Below are positions 18,997 to 28,395 of a stretch of 64,000 bases of DNA, one piece after another. Origin of the DNA: Mesobacillus subterraneus (GTDB taxonomy: Bacteria > Bacillota > Bacilli > Bacillales > Cytobacillaceae); NCBI RefSeq assembly GCF_020524355.2, contig NZ_CP129019.1, positions 2,480,001 through 2,544,000 on the forward strand. Reading direction: 5' to 3'. The notes beneath the pieces were generated by a model. The model was not told the origin of the DNA. It was given only the letters and a program-made list of their open reading frames with translations, and searched no databases. The position numbers and the translations under genes were made by a program. Position 1 is the first letter of the stretch; every line of letters begins with the position of its first letter.

Positions 18997-19851
18997 TTAC
19001 ATACCAAGTTCCTCTAAAATATCCTCTGAACTTTTGACCAGTTTGGCTCCTTGCTGGATTAAATAGTGTACACCATCAGAATCCTGGCTCAAAATGCTGC
19101 CAGGGACAGCAAATACATCCCTGCCTTCATTCAATGCAAAATCTGCGGTGATCAGTGAACCGCTTTTTTTCCTTGCTTCAATAACAAGGGTACCCTCTGA
19201 AAGCCCGCTGATAATCCTGTTTCTCATCGGGAATTGCCATTTCGCTGGCATCGTTGCTGGTGGATACTCTGATAACACCAGTTGTTTTTCCATCATGAAT
19301 TCTGCCAACTTAATATTTTCCCTAGGATATAGATTATGAAATCCTCCAGCAATGACTCCAATTGTTTTCCCGCCCATCATAATGACCGCTTTATGGGCAT
19401 GGGCATCGATTCCCCTTGCTAAACCACTGACAATCAGTATCTTTTTCTCTATTAATGAAGGAAATAAATAATCAATCGCTCCAATGCCATATGTTGTGGC
19501 ATTCCTGGAGCCAACCACAGCAAGGCTTTTTTTATCCTTCAATAAAGATAGATCTCCTTTAGCAAACAGGATCCATGGAGGTTGATAGATACTCTTAAGC
19601 CTGACAGGATAGTCGTCATCGAATATGGTGATAAGGTGTATTTTCTGTGAGGCATAGTCAGTGAGTAGTTTATCGATGGATATTAATTGATGGTCTTTTT
19701 TGAGTAGTTCTGCTCGAGGAGTAAAAGAGGAATACATTGCGGCATCTTTCTTTCTAATTGATGCATGTTCTTTGAGTATTAAGTAAATTGTTTTCCAACT
19801 GGCATGTTTGCTATGGACAAGCCGGATCAGTTTCTTTTTTAATTCATCCAT
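18997..19851 (-). CDS. dprA: DNA processing protein DprA (Smf)
   Basis: A 284-residue member of the DprA/Smf family, which loads RecA on incoming single-stranded DNA during natural transformation. The Rossmann-like core shows VVGSRNATTYG, SGLARGIDAHAHKAV, GVIAGGFHNLYPREN and the C-terminal NEGRDVFAVPG with GVHYLIQQGAKLVK. The family is often a little longer, about 297 residues in B. subtilis, and no winged-helix extension is seen at the C-terminus. It lies between sucD and topA, as in B. subtilis. Confidence 0.93.
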   Translation of the reverse strand: MDELKKKLIRLVHSKHASWKTIYLILKEHASIRKKDAAMYSSFTPRAELLKKDHQLISIDKLLTDYASQKIHLITIFDDDYPVRLKSIYQPPWILFAKGDLSLLKDKKSLAVVGSRNATTYGIGAIDYLFPSLIEKKILIVSGLARGIDAHAHKAVIMMGGKTIGVIAGGFHNLYPRENIKLAEFMMEKQLVLSEYPPATMPAKWQFPMRNRIISGLSEGTLVIEARKKSGSLITADFALNEGRDVFAVPGSILSQDSDGVHYLIQQGAKLVKSSEDILEELGM

Positions 19852-19879
19852 ATGTTTTACTTCCCCCTGGGATTAATAA

Positions 19880-19905
19880 ACAGCCCCTCTGTTAAGAGGG
19901 ACTGT
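19880..19905 (-). terminator. terminator after sucD
   Basis: ACAGCCCCTCT and AGAGGGACTGT form an 11-bp stem (one G-U pair in the minus-strand RNA) with a GTTA loop, 14 bp after the sucD stop and followed by TTTATT on the minus strand. Confidence 0.8.
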
Positions 19906-19918
19906 CTGATGGAATGTA

Positions 19919-20821
19919 TTAGTGTGTTTTGCACTTGTCGAACAGGTCTTGCTCCTTCAAAACGCGGATCAGCGTTTCGCCCATAACAGATGGAGTCTCA
20001 GCAACCTGGATGCCGCACTCGTTCATTACGCGGATCTTTTCGTCTGCTGTACCTTTTCCGCCAGAAATAATCGCACCAGCATGGCCCATACGCTTCCCTG
20101 GAGGTGCAGTTCTTCCTCCGATGAAACCTACAACTGGTTTAGTCATGTTTGCCTTTACCCACTCAGCTGCTTCTTCTTCAGCTGTACCGCCGATTTCACC
20201 GATCATGATGACAGCGTAAGTTTCAGGATCTTCATTGAATGCCTTCAGGACATCGATGAAGTTTGTTCCATTAACTGGGTCTCCGCCGATACCCACAGCT
20301 GTAGTCTGGCCGAGACCAGCTTGAGTCAACTGGTGTACCGCTTCATATGTCAGCGTTCCAGAACGGGATACGACACCAACATGACCTTTAGTATGGATAT
20401 ATCCAGGCATGATGCCGATCTTGCACTCATCAGGAGTAATAACGCCTGGGCAGTTAGGTCCAACAAGGCGAGTCTTCTTTCCTTCCATGTAGCGCTTAAC
20501 CTTGACCATATCCAATACCGGGATATGCTCCGTAATACAGATTGCCAAATCAAGATCTGCATCAACAGCTTCGACAATCGCATCTGCAGCAAACGGTGCT
20601 GGTACATAGATTACTGTCGCATTTGCGCCTGTTGCATCAACAGCTTCCTGCACTGTATTGAATACAGGAACGCCTTCTACTTCTGTACCGCCCTTGCCTG
20701 GAGATGTTCCTCCAACAATTTTTGTACCATATTCAAGCATTTGTTTTGTATGGAAAAGGGCTGTAGAACCCGTAATTCCTTGAACAATGACCTTTGTATC
20801 TTTATTAATGAATACGCTCAC
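19919..20821 (-). CDS. sucD: succinyl-CoA synthetase alpha subunit SucD
   Basis: A 300-residue subunit of the ADP-forming succinate-CoA ligase of the TCA cycle. The CoA-binding Rossmann region begins [18 protein letters not shown], followed by [18 protein letters not shown]. The phosphorylated histidine is His247 in [21 protein letters not shown]. The strictly conserved [10 protein letters not shown] is also present. It forms an alpha-beta complex with SucC, whose gene ends 22 bp upstream. Confidence 0.97.
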   Translation of the reverse strand: MSVFINKDTKVIVQGITGSTALFHTKQMLEYGTKIVGGTSPGKGGTEVEGVPVFNTVQEAVDATGANATVIYVPAPFAADAIVEAVDADLDLAICITEHIPVLDMVKVKRYMEGKKTRLVGPNCPGVITPDECKIGIMPGYIHTKGHVGVVSRSGTLTYEAVHQLTQAGLGQTTAVGIGGDPVNGTNFIDVLKAFNEDPETYAVIMIGEIGGTAEEEAAEWVKANMTKPVVGFIGGRTAPPGKRMGHAGAIISGGKGTADEKIRVMNECGIQVAETPSVMGETLIRVLKEQDLFDKCKTH

Positions 20822-20843
20822 GTCAAATTCTCTCCTTTCGATC

Positions 20844-22004
20844 CTACTTAACTAATGAAACGATTTTTTCAGCGCCGTCTGCCATTGATTCAGCAGCAAT
20901 GATATTCAAGCCAGACTCATTAAGAATCTGTTTTCCAAGATCAACGTTCGTACCTTCAAGGCGAACGACAAGCGGAACTTCAAGTCCAACCTGCTTGGCA
21001 GCTTCTACAACACCGGTAGCAATTACATCACACTTCATGATGCCGCCGAAGATATTAACAAAGATTCCTTTTACGTTAGGATCTGAAAGGATGATTTTGA
21101 ATGCTTCCGTTACTTTCTCAGCAGTAGCACCGCCCCCAACATCCAGGAAGTTTGCAGGGTCGCCGCCATAATGCTTCACGATGTCCATTGTTGCCATCGC
21201 AAGACCCGCACCGTTAACCATGCAGCCAATATTTCCATCTAAAGAAATATAGCTCAGATCATACTTCGATGCTTCGATTTCCTTTGGATCCTCTTCTTCA
21301 AGGTCGCGGTACTCAACAATATCCTTTTGGCGGTATAGCGCGTTTGAATCAAAGTTCAATTTAGCATCAAGTGCCATAACCTGACCGTCACCCGTTACAA
21401 CCAGTGGGTTGATTTCAGCGATTGAGCAATCCTTTTCGACATAAGCGTTATATAAGCCCATCATGAACTTTACAGCCTGGTTGACCAGTTCCTTAGGGAT
21501 GTTGATATTGAATGCGATACGGCGAGCCTGGTATGGCATAAGCCCTACTACAGGATCGATTTCTTCTTTGAAGATTTTTTCAGGAGTCGCTTCAGCCACT
21601 TCTTCAATCTCTGTTCCGCCTTCTTCAGAAGCCATAAGGACAACACGTGAAGTAGCACGGTCAAGCACAAGGACCACATAGTACTCCTTCTTGATGTCGC
21701 AGCCTTCTTCAATCAACAGGCGTTTTACTTCTTTGCCTTCCGGGCCAGTCTGGTGAGTAACCAGTGTTTTGCCCAGAATCTCAGATGCATATGTACGTAC
21801 GTCATCAAGGTTTTTTGCCACCTTGACACCGCCAGCTTTACCCCTTCCGCCAGCATGGATTTGAGCTTTAACGACAACTACTGAAGAACCAAGCTCTTTA
21901 GCTGCTTCGACAGCTTCGTCGACTGTAAAAGCAACCTTCCCATTCGGTACTTTTACCCCATATTTTCTGAGGATTTCTTTTCCTTGATACTCATGGACAT
22001 TCAT
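20844..22004 (-). CDS. sucC: succinyl-CoA synthetase beta subunit SucC
   Basis: A 386-residue ATP-grasp subunit that makes ATP from succinyl-CoA. It starts [17 protein letters not shown]; the nucleotide-binding [16 protein letters not shown] is at about 46-61, and [17 protein letters not shown] and [13 protein letters not shown] are conserved metal and substrate contacts. Length and both ends match the family. It is the first gene of the sucCD pair, with a good ribosome site (AGGAGG) and the promoter at 22116-22144. Confidence 0.97.
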   Translation of the reverse strand: MNVHEYQGKEILRKYGVKVPNGKVAFTVDEAVEAAKELGSSVVVVKAQIHAGGRGKAGGVKVAKNLDDVRTYASEILGKTLVTHQTGPEGKEVKRLLIEEGCDIKKEYYVVLVLDRATSRVVLMASEEGGTEIEEVAEATPEKIFKEEIDPVVGLMPYQARRIAFNINIPKELVNQAVKFMMGLYNAYVEKDCSIAEINPLVVTGDGQVMALDAKLNFDSNALYRQKDIVEYRDLEEEDPKEIEASKYDLSYISLDGNIGCMVNGAGLAMATMDIVKHYGGDPANFLDVGGGATAEKVTEAFKIILSDPNVKGIFVNIFGGIMKCDVIATGVVEAAKQVGLEVPLVVRLEGTNVDLGKQILNESGLNIIAAESMADGAEKIVSLVK

Positions 22005-22115
22005 TTCCCATCCTCCTATCCATTAGGAAAAATACTACCTTCAGATTCCTGAAGATACACTTTCCTAAGTAGAAATATAATTCATTTAAATTTTTAAAAA
22101 ATAGACTGCGCTTTC

Positions 22116-22144
22116 ATTTTATAGAATGAAATATTGATTGTCTA
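22116..22144 (-). promoter_or_regulatory. candidate sigma-A promoter of sucCD
   Basis: Minus-strand TAGACA (22144-22139), a 17-base spacer and TAAAAT (22121-22116), about 110 bp upstream of sucC. The leader between them contains a small hairpin, CTTCAG-GAAT-CTGAAG. Confidence 0.55.
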
Positions 22145-22215
22145 CCATTATGATTTAAATATTTCCCCTTTTTAAATATTGTAAAAAAATATCTAAACTG
22201 TTACTCACCATGACA

Positions 22216-22247
22216 AAAAGCCAGGATGACTGCATTTCCTGGCTTTT
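22216..22247 (-). terminator. terminator after ylqH
   Basis: AAAAGCCAGGA and TCCTGGCTTTT form an 11-bp perfect stem with a 10-base loop, followed by a T run on the minus strand. It closes the rnhB-ylqG-ylqH unit before sucCD. Confidence 0.85.
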
Positions 22248-22303
22248 ACCATGAAAAAACCATGCTAAAATAACTATATTCAATCTTGTGGTTTGTGAAA
22301 ATA

Positions 22304-22588
22304 TTATTTTTGTTTTCCTGCTTGCTTGTCCAAATGATAGATAAAGGAAAAGACTTCGGCTACTGCTTGATATAACTCTTCTGGAATCCGCTCATTTAAT
22401 TCAAGCTGACTTAACACTTCAACAAGAGATGGGTCTTCCTGGATGGGAATATCATGATCCTTCGCTTTTTCAATGATTTGTTCAGCCAGGAGCCCTCTCC
22501 CCTTCGCCATCACCTTAGGAGCGTCCATACTTCCTGCATTATACCCCAAGGCAACAGCTGATTTCCTCGCATGCTTTGGTGGTTTCAT
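22304..22588 (-). CDS. ylqH: YlqH, FlhB C-terminal domain-like protein
   Basis: A 94-residue protein equivalent to the cytoplasmic tail of the export-switch protein FlhB (EscU/YscU/SpaS family), without membrane segments. It shows SAVALGYNAGSMDAPKVMAK, IPIQEDPSLVEVLSQLEL and ERIPEELYQAVAEVFSFIY. It starts just past where the self-cleaving NPTH motif of FlhB would be, so it resembles a free copy of the cleaved FlhB-C fragment. It overlaps ylqG by 4 bp. In B. subtilis the same orphan gene lies beside ylqG, and free FlhB-C-like proteins (called FlhX in other bacteria) can partly replace the cleaved FlhB tail. Whether it does so here is inference. Confidence 0.85.
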   Translation of the reverse strand: MKPPKHARKSAVALGYNAGSMDAPKVMAKGRGLLAEQIIEKAKDHDIPIQEDPSLVEVLSQLELNERIPEELYQAVAEVFSFIYHLDKQAGKQK

Positions 22589-24459
22589 ATTTTAATATCC
22601 ACCCCGCTATATTCTTTTTGGCTATAAAAATCCGTCAAACTGCGCTGGTTTTTTCCTGGCTGAGATTGCCCCGGGAGATGGTAGTGAACCGAAGAAAGCT
22701 GATAATTAATATCCGCCAATTTCGTTTTCAATACCGGAGTCAGTTGTTCTGCCATTTTTTTCAGAGCTGGATTTTCGTTAAAAATCTGGACACTCAATAC
22801 CCGATTCTGAACCTGCATATCAACAATCAGATCATTTAAATTTTCGAGTTTCAGGTAAAAGAGCACGCGGCAAAAGTCAGCATCTATTTTTCCATCTTCG
22901 GTTTTCTTTCCGCTCCATTGCATTGTCAGCTCATTTGTTTTTCCGGCTATCACGAACGGTATTTGCAAGACAAGCTGCTGGATCGGGCCCGTTTCCTGGG
23001 ATAGCAGCTGGAATCCGGTCAGTTTGTTCAAAAGCAGCTCTGCCGCTTCTTTGACAGCTGCTGGAGGATTCTCGTTCAATAGGCGCAGCACCAAGGATTT
23101 AATTGTTTCTGTCACTTGCGGCCTGCCAGTCTCTCCATCTTTCAAAAACTCACCTAGCTGGTGTTCGTAAGACAGGCCAAGAGCTGAAAGGAATTTTTTT
23201 ATCCGTATATCAGCTATCAGAGCGGTGCCTGCATCTTCCAGCGGTGCTGGTTGCTCCGCTTTGTCAACAGCGTCTGACAGCAGTCGGGCATGAACATCTG
23301 TTAAAACTCCTGTATTTGACTGACCCACAGCTTTGAAGAGGTTCTCACCAGCTTGTTGCCATGTCTCCTTCCCGCCAAGCAGGACGGACAAGGACTCTCC
23401 TTCACCCGCCATTGCCAGTAACTGTTTGAATGCCTGCAGTCCTTTCTGCAGCTCCGATTCTTTTCCTGAGGCACGGTAGATTAGCGATTCTAGTGATTCT
23501 ACAAGCTCATTAACAGAAAAACTAATTTCCGGAATAAAGGTCGTGATCAACTGTCTCGCCGCGGTACTGTCGCCGCTGCCAATGTTTGTTATAACATTTT
23601 GGACGACACGCAGCCCTTCAGGCAAATTTTCTCCGCTTGTACTGGTGTGCAGCAGCTTTGTCAGCATCTGCTGCAATAGGATGCTTTCACTTCCTTTTGA
23701 TGCAATTGCACCGAAATGTTTTAAAAGCTCCAAGGCAGCAAGGCTTTCCTTGCCGTCCTTTTTCAGCCAAATTCCTGCCAGGTGATTCAGAGCAATTTCG
23801 GAGCCAGCCGTTTTATTAACAGGCAGCATCTCATTCATAAGCTTTTTTAGGCTTTCACCTGCAGCTGAATTCTCGACAGAATCTAAAGCCTTAATAAGGT
23901 TTTCCATCAGCTGAACCAAGGATTGTTCTTTTGTAGTGGTATAGAGCGCCTCAAACGTCGCCTGTGTCAACGGAATGCCCCTGGTCAAGATCATCTTCAG
24001 TGCATCCTGTCCGGCGCTGCGCGACTCAACCATACTCAGCCACTCAGATGCCTGCTTTAGAAGTTCACGGTTTACCGGAAGCTGCTCTTTGATAAAAAAA
24101 CGGACGAGCTCAATATTTTCCTTTGTCGGCTGCATTGAAAATTCATTAAGAATCTTCGCCAAGCCACCCGTCTGGCTCTTTTCCTCAGCACCTGAACCGA
24201 TCACCTTTAAATGGACCTTTCCCTCACCAGGCTGCACCTGGAACCAATAGCGTTCATTTGCTGATAATGGTGCTTCTAATTGGGCAATCATTTTTTGGTT
24301 TCCGATTTGTACTTCAGCTACCTGATCAGGGTACAACTTCAGGATTTTGCCATTGATTATTTGTCCTGGACTGTACTCAGCTGTTTTAATTTGCTGTGTT
24401 GTTTTCTGGTTAAATAAATGTTGAAGAGCTCCTGTTTCCACGGTCCACCTGCTTTGCAA
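22585..24459 (-). CDS. ylqG: YlqG, FliK-like hypothetical protein
   Basis: A 624-residue protein without signal peptide or membrane segment. An N-terminal OB-like segment (GQIINGKILKLYPDQVAEVQIGNQ) is followed by a long helical, Leu/Ser/Glu-rich middle and a C-terminal domain like the Flg_hook part of FliK (FCRVLFYLKLENLNDLIVDM, then QNRVLSVQIFNENPALKKMAE). It is larger than B. subtilis YlqG (about 520 residues). Being paired with the FlhB-tail protein YlqH, it looks like a second FliK-type ruler set apart from the main flagellar operon. Its function is unknown. Confidence 0.75.
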   Translation of the reverse strand: MQSRWTVETGALQHLFNQKTTQQIKTAEYSPGQIINGKILKLYPDQVAEVQIGNQKMIAQLEAPLSANERYWFQVQPGEGKVHLKVIGSGAEEKSQTGGLAKILNEFSMQPTKENIELVRFFIKEQLPVNRELLKQASEWLSMVESRSAGQDALKMILTRGIPLTQATFEALYTTTKEQSLVQLMENLIKALDSVENSAAGESLKKLMNEMLPVNKTAGSEIALNHLAGIWLKKDGKESLAALELLKHFGAIASKGSESILLQQMLTKLLHTSTSGENLPEGLRVVQNVITNIGSGDSTAARQLITTFIPEISFSVNELVESLESLIYRASGKESELQKGLQAFKQLLAMAGEGESLSVLLGGKETWQQAGENLFKAVGQSNTGVLTDVHARLLSDAVDKAEQPAPLEDAGTALIADIRIKKFLSALGLSYEHQLGEFLKDGETGRPQVTETIKSLVLRLLNENPPAAVKEAAELLLNKLTGFQLLSQETGPIQQLVLQIPFVIAGKTNELTMQWSGKKTEDGKIDADFCRVLFYLKLENLNDLIVDMQVQNRVLSVQIFNENPALKKMAEQLTPVLKTKLADINYQLSSVHYHLPGQSQPGKNQRSLTDFYSQKEYSGVDIKI

Positions 24460-24462
24460 GTT

Positions 24463-25238
24463 TTACTGAATGCAATCTCTTACAGGAGCGAATGTCTTCC
24501 TGTGGTGCTTTGTCACACCGTACTCTCTGAGGGCATTCAAGTGTTCAGCGGTTCCATACCCCATATTTGCCCCGAATCCATATTGGGGGTATTCCAAACT
24601 AAGTTCTTTCATCAGTCTATCTCTCGTTACTTTAGCAATAATAGAAGCCGCCGCGATTGATATGCTTCTGGAATCCCCTTTTATCAGCGCTTCAAACGGG
24701 TAAGGCGTATCCAGCTTGACAGCATCTATCAATAGAAAATCGGGAGTGATTCCCAACTGCGTAACAGCAGTAAGCATCGCTTTTTTGCTGGCCTGGAGAA
24801 TATTGATTTCATCTATCTCTGCAGCACTGATTATTCCGACTCCGACAGCAAGGGCTTCAGCCGTGATAATCTCAAAATATTCATTCCTTTTTGATTCTGT
24901 CAGCTTTTTAGAATCATTGAGTCCAGGAAGATAAAAATTCTCCGGCAGGATGACGGCTCCTGCTACAACCGGCCCAGCCAGCGGTCCCCGGCCGGCCCGG
25001 CCTCATCAATCCCGGCAATATTCTGAAAGCCTTCAGACCGGCATTCCCTTTCAAAGCAAGTCATGTTGACAAATTGCTCATGTACTTGTTTTTTCAACTC
25101 TTCTTGCCTTTCCCATTTCAAGACAAGTTTTTGCACGCCTTTACGGCTGTCATTTCTTAAGCTATTCAGGAACTCTTTGTTTACTTCCACATTCCCGAAA
25201 AGCTGCTGTTCAATTTCACCAATTGTAAATTTCTCCAT
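24463..25238 (-). CDS. rnhB: ribonuclease HII RnhB (broken by a 5-bp duplication as written)
   Basis: RNase HII removes RNA primers and single ribonucleotides from DNA. The N-terminal part (from [15 protein letters not shown]) reads to the active-site strand IAGIDEAG and then goes out of frame. The rest ([46 protein letters not shown]) continues in another frame down to 24463. GCCGG is present once too often between 24989 and 25003; dropping those five bases gives [17 protein letters not shown], the family active site, and a 256-residue protein, the size of the B. subtilis enzyme. It is the first gene of rnhB-ylqG-ylqH. Confidence 0.85.
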
Positions 25239-25315
25239 AAAAAGTCTCCTAGGATTACTTCTTTATTATGTATCGGCATTTTAAACCAAAAATAAAGGCC
25301 CTGGACTCAGGACCT

Positions 25316-26203
25316 TTATTTTTGAGTGTCATGTTCTATTTCTTCTACAGATGTCAAGTCCTTAGGTCGTTCAAAGGATAGCGGACCTAGTTTTTCTGTC
25401 CGTATCTCCCTGATCACAAGCTCTGCGACTTTATCATAATCAACGTATCCACCAGGCATTCTGCAGCCTCGGAAATCGCCAATCTGATCAAATAGCTCTA
25501 CAATTTCCTCTGGGAGTTCGGAAAGCTTGTATCTCTCCTGCAGGCGTTCTGGATAATGCTTTTCGAGGAACCTCAAAGCATATACGGCCAGATCCTGAAG
25601 ATTGAGAATCGTATCTTTGATTGCCCCGGTAACTGCAAGCTTTGTACCTACTTGCTGGTCCTCAAACTTTGACCAAAGGATTCCCGGAGTATCTAGCAAT
25701 TCCAGTTCTTTGCCGACCTTGATCCATTGCTGTGATTTTGTGACGCCGGGCCGGTTCCCGGTCTGTGCAATATTTTTGCCGGCAAGCCTGTTGATTAGTG
25801 TTGATTTCCCGGCGTTTGGAATTCCGACAATCATCGCTCGGATGACCCTTGGTTTGACCCCTTTTGACTTCAAGCGGTCGAACTTGTCTTTCAGGAGAAC
25901 CTTCGACTCCTGGACTATTTGCTTTAAGCCTGTACCGTCCTGAGAGTTGATAGCCAGAGCAGTGATTCCTTTGTCACGGTAGTATCGCAGCCATTTTTCT
26001 GTTACAGCTTTATCGGCCATATCCGCTTTATTCAGTAAAACGATTCTTGGTTTGTGCTGAATGATTTCATCTATCATTGGATTTCTGGACGAATAAGGAA
26101 TCCGTGCATCCACCAATTCAAAAATAACATCCACAAGCTTTAATTTTTCCGTGACCTCTCTGCGAGCCTTAGCCATATGGCCTGGAAACCATTGGATCGT
26201 CAA
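25316..26203 (-). CDS. rbgA: ribosome biogenesis GTPase RbgA (YlqF)
   Basis: An essential GTPase in B. subtilis, acting in late 50S subunit assembly. It has a circularly permuted G domain: G4 LLNKADMAD (about residue 58) precedes the P-loop [14 protein letters not shown] (about 127) and G3 LLDTPGILW. The C-terminal ANTAR-like helical domain follows. The start TTG 26203, six bases after AGGAGGTG, gives (M)[20 protein letters not shown], the invariant N-terminus. A GTG three codons upstream lies inside the ribosome site. The restored length is 295 residues. Confidence 0.95.
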   Translation of the reverse strand: MTIQWFPGHMAKARREVTEKLKLVDVIFELVDARIPYSSRNPMIDEIIQHKPRIVLLNKADMADKAVTEKWLRYYRDKGITALAINSQDGTGLKQIVQESKVLLKDKFDRLKSKGVKPRVIRAMIVGIPNAGKSTLINRLAGKNIAQTGNRPGVTKSQQWIKVGKELELLDTPGILWSKFEDQQVGTKLAVTGAIKDTILNLQDLAVYALRFLEKHYPERLQERYKLSELPEEIVELFDQIGDFRGCRMPGGYVDYDKVAELVIREIRTEKLGPLSFERPKDLTSVEEIEHDTQK

Positions 26204-26263
26204 AGCAGCCACCTCCTATCTGATTAGCAATCTCCCGTATACCTCCCGGGATCTTGTCTTGTC

Positions 26264-26818
26264 CTAGTCTATTGTACGAATATCTTCAATAGGCCAATAG
26301 ATGATACTGGTCTTTCCCAGCACCTCTTCAAAAGGTACAGTGCCAATGTGGCGGCTATCCTTGCTGAAACGGCGGTTATCACCCATGACGAAAAGATGAC
26401 CTTCAGGTACAGTCTCCCTGCCGATTTTCTCTTCCAGTGTGAAAGGATCTGTCAGCGGCCCATCGATCACCTGTTTTTTATATTCTTCCAAGTATGGTTC
26501 TTCGTATGCTTTCCCATTCACATATAATGTGTCATTCTTATATTCCACTTTATCACCGGGAAGGCTGATTACTCTTTTTATGTAATCTTTATTTTCGGGT
26601 GCATGAAAGACGATAATATCAAATCTTTCTGGCTCCCCAACTTTATAGCTAAGCTTATTCACGATCATGCGGTCCTGGTCATGGAGTGTAGGCATCATCG
26701 ATAAACCATCCACCACAATTGGTGCAAATAAAAAATATCGAATAAATGCTGCCAGCACGACCGCAATCAGAAGTGCCTTCGTCCATTCCCATAGTTCATT
26801 CTTCTTTTTCTCGGCCAT
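26264..26818 (-). CDS. lepB: type I signal peptidase (LepB/SipS type)
   Basis: A 184-residue membrane protease that removes signal peptides from exported proteins. The short cytoplasmic N-terminus (MAEKKKNELWEW) is followed by one membrane segment (about 14-33), the catalytic Ser40 in DGLSMMPTL and the general base Lys81 in KDYIKRVISLPGD. The box MGDNRRFSKDSRHIG is complete. The Ser-Lys pair and single span mark the Gram-positive prokaryotic type. In B. subtilis no signal peptidase gene lies at this place, but in many other Bacillaceae one sits between rplS and rbgA. Confidence 0.93.
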   Translation of the reverse strand: MAEKKKNELWEWTKALLIAVVLAAFIRYFLFAPIVVDGLSMMPTLHDQDRMIVNKLSYKVGEPERFDIIVFHAPENKDYIKRVISLPGDKVEYKNDTLYVNGKAYEEPYLEEYKKQVIDGPLTDPFTLEEKIGRETVPEGHLFVMGDNRRFSKDSRHIGTVPFEEVLGKTSIIYWPIEDIRTID

Positions 26819-27001
26819 TCTCTTCCCACCATTCCAAAATATATGTTGTTTGAGTACATAACTTTATTTTACATAAGTCAGACAAGATAAACACGATGGG
26901 TAATGATTTTTAAAATAAATTTAATAATCCTCATTTCAATAAAAGATAACATTATTAGCATTTCGAGAGGAAAAGAATAAAATTTTTGTACTTAGATTAG
27001 T

Positions 27002-27115
27002 GTCCAGCTCCAGCGCCTAGCCCCTCGAGTCGCTTCAGCCAATGAAGTCAAAGAACGACTTCACTGTCAGGCCCTCCTGCGCTTGTCGGGGCTGACCAAG
27101 GCGCTTGCGCTTTTC
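27002..27115 (-). repeat. family A intergenic repeat, single copy
   Basis: Read on the minus strand it begins GAAAAGCGCAAGCGCC, continues TTGGTCAGCCCCGACAAGCG and ends GCGCTGGAGCTGGACA, like the array at 15726. The TGAAGTC/GACTTCA hairpin is present. It lies in the 26819-27176 gap between the rplS terminator and lepB. The other part of that gap, 26819-27000, is A+T-rich and probably holds the lepB promoter, which I could not pin down. Confidence 0.85.
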
Positions 27116-27133
27116 TTATTTCCCTATTCAATG

Positions 27134-27165
27134 AAAAAGGAGCTTGGCTAGGCAAGCTCCTTTTT
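27134..27165 (-). terminator. terminator after rplS
   Basis: AAAAAGGAGCTTG and CAAGCTCCTTTTT form a perfect 13-bp stem with a 6-base loop, 11 bp past the rplS stop. Confidence 0.9.
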
Positions 27166-27176
27166 GACATTCATTC

Positions 27177-27521
27177 TTATCGAATTTCTTTAATACGCGC
27201 TTTCTTACCACGTAGGTTACGTAGGTAGTAAAGTTTCGCACGGCGTACTTTACCGCGACGGATAACTTCAAGCTTCGCGATTTTTGGTGTGTGAACAGGG
27301 AAAGCACGCTCAACGCCTACTCCGTAAGAAATCTTACGAACTGTAAAAGTTTCGCTGATTCCACCACCACGACGCTTAATCACTACACCTTCAAACAACT
27401 GGATACGTTCGCGAGTTCCTTCAACAACCTTAACGTGTACACGTACTGTGTCACCAGGACGGAAAGACGGAAGATCAGTGCGAAGTTGTGCTTTTGTGAT
27501 TTCTTCGATTAATTGTTGCAT
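27177..27521 (-). CDS. rplS: 50S ribosomal protein L19
   Basis: A 114-residue ribosomal protein at the 30S-50S interface. The start ATG 27521, after GGAGGAG, gives [20 protein letters not shown]; the conserved [20 protein letters not shown] and [21 protein letters not shown] follow. The frame extends to 27590, but that part is leader sequence. It is the last gene of the ylqD-rimM-trmD-rplS group and is followed by a strong terminator. Confidence 0.97.
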   Translation of the reverse strand: MQQLIEEITKAQLRTDLPSFRPGDTVRVHVKVVEGTRERIQLFEGVVIKRRGGGISETFTVRKISYGVGVERAFPVHTPKIAKLEVIRRGKVRRAKLYYLRNLRGKKARIKEIR

Positions 27522-27625
27522 CGTATTCAACTCCTCCCACGAATGCTCTTGCACACTTTCATTGCAGCGGAACATTGTTATAAGCGGCATTCAGCACGGT
27601 TGCTTTTAGCCACAAGAAGTATCTT
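27522..27625 (-). ncRNA. possible rplS (L19) leader element
   Basis: The 130 bp between trmD and rplS contains, on the minus strand, CCGCTTATAACAATGTTCCGC, then TGCAATG and TGCAAGAGCATTCG before the ribosome site. This resembles the L19 leader known upstream of rplS in Bacillus, which is thought to let L19 control its own synthesis. I judged it from memory of that family and position, not from a covariance search. Confidence 0.45.
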
Positions 27626-27651
27626 AACATAAACAAAGCCTGACTGCAATA

Positions 27652-28395
27652 TTATTCATTAAGTTTTATCAGTTCATCCAGCCATTTTTTCTGCTGCTCT
27701 GTCAGCTCTGCATCTTCGAGAAGATCTGACCTCCGCTGCACAGTCCTTTTAAGGCTTTCTTTCATTCGCCACTCCTCGATCAGTTTATGATTCCCCGAGA
27801 CCAAAACATCAGGGACCTTTAATCCGCGGAAATCAGCCGGCCTTGTATAGTGAGGATGCTCGAGGAGGCCAGTGCTGAAGGAATCCTGGATATGTGACTC
27901 TTCGCTGCCCAGCACTCCAGGAAGCAGGCGCACGACACTGTCAATGACGACCATCGCACCAAGCTCTCCACCAGTCAGTACATAATCTCCAATTGAAATC
28001 TCATCGGTGATGACATGTTCACGGATCCGTTCATCATATCCCTCATAATGACCGCAGATAAAAATCAAATGCTCTTCCTTGGCCAGCTCTTCCGCTTTCT
28101 TCTGTGTATAACGTTCTCCCTGAGGACACATAAGAATCACTCTTGGGGAAGTACTCTTTGCATTCTCCTTTAAATCAGACACGGCATCGAAAATCGGCTG
28201 AGGCTTTAACACCATGCCCGCACCGCCGCCATATGGATAATCATCCACCGTCTGGTGTTTGTTATCGGCAAAGTCCCGGAAGTTGACGACATTGTACCCG
28301 ACTGCGCCTTTTTCAGCAGCCTTTTTCAGGATTGAATGGCCCAATACACCCTCAAACATCTCGGGAAAAATAGACAGGACATGGATATTCATCAT
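27652..28395 (-). CDS. trmD: tRNA (guanine-N1-)-methyltransferase TrmD
   Basis: A 247-residue SPOUT methyltransferase making m1G37 in tRNAs that read CNN codons, needed to keep the reading frame. The knotted SAM site shows [29 protein letters not shown] and [20 protein letters not shown]. Length and ends agree with the family. It overlaps the end of rimM by 4 bp, so both are translated together. Confidence 0.97.
   Translation of the reverse strand: MMNIHVLSIFPEMFEGVLGHSILKKAAEKGAVGYNVVNFRDFADNKHQTVDDYPYGGGAGMVLKPQPIFDAVSDLKENAKSTSPRVILMCPQGERYTQKKAEELAKEEHLIFICGHYEGYDERIREHVITDEISIGDYVLTGGELGAMVVIDSVVRLLPGVLGSEESHIQDSFSTGLLEHPHYTRPADFRGLKVPDVLVSGNHKLIEEWRMKESLKRTVQRRSDLLEDAELTEQQKKWLDELIKLNE

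Noticed and set aside
19922..20851. 309-codon plus-strand open frame opposite sucD
   Set aside because: It is the antisense shadow of sucD; composition is Cys/Ser-rich nonsense and sucD is certain.
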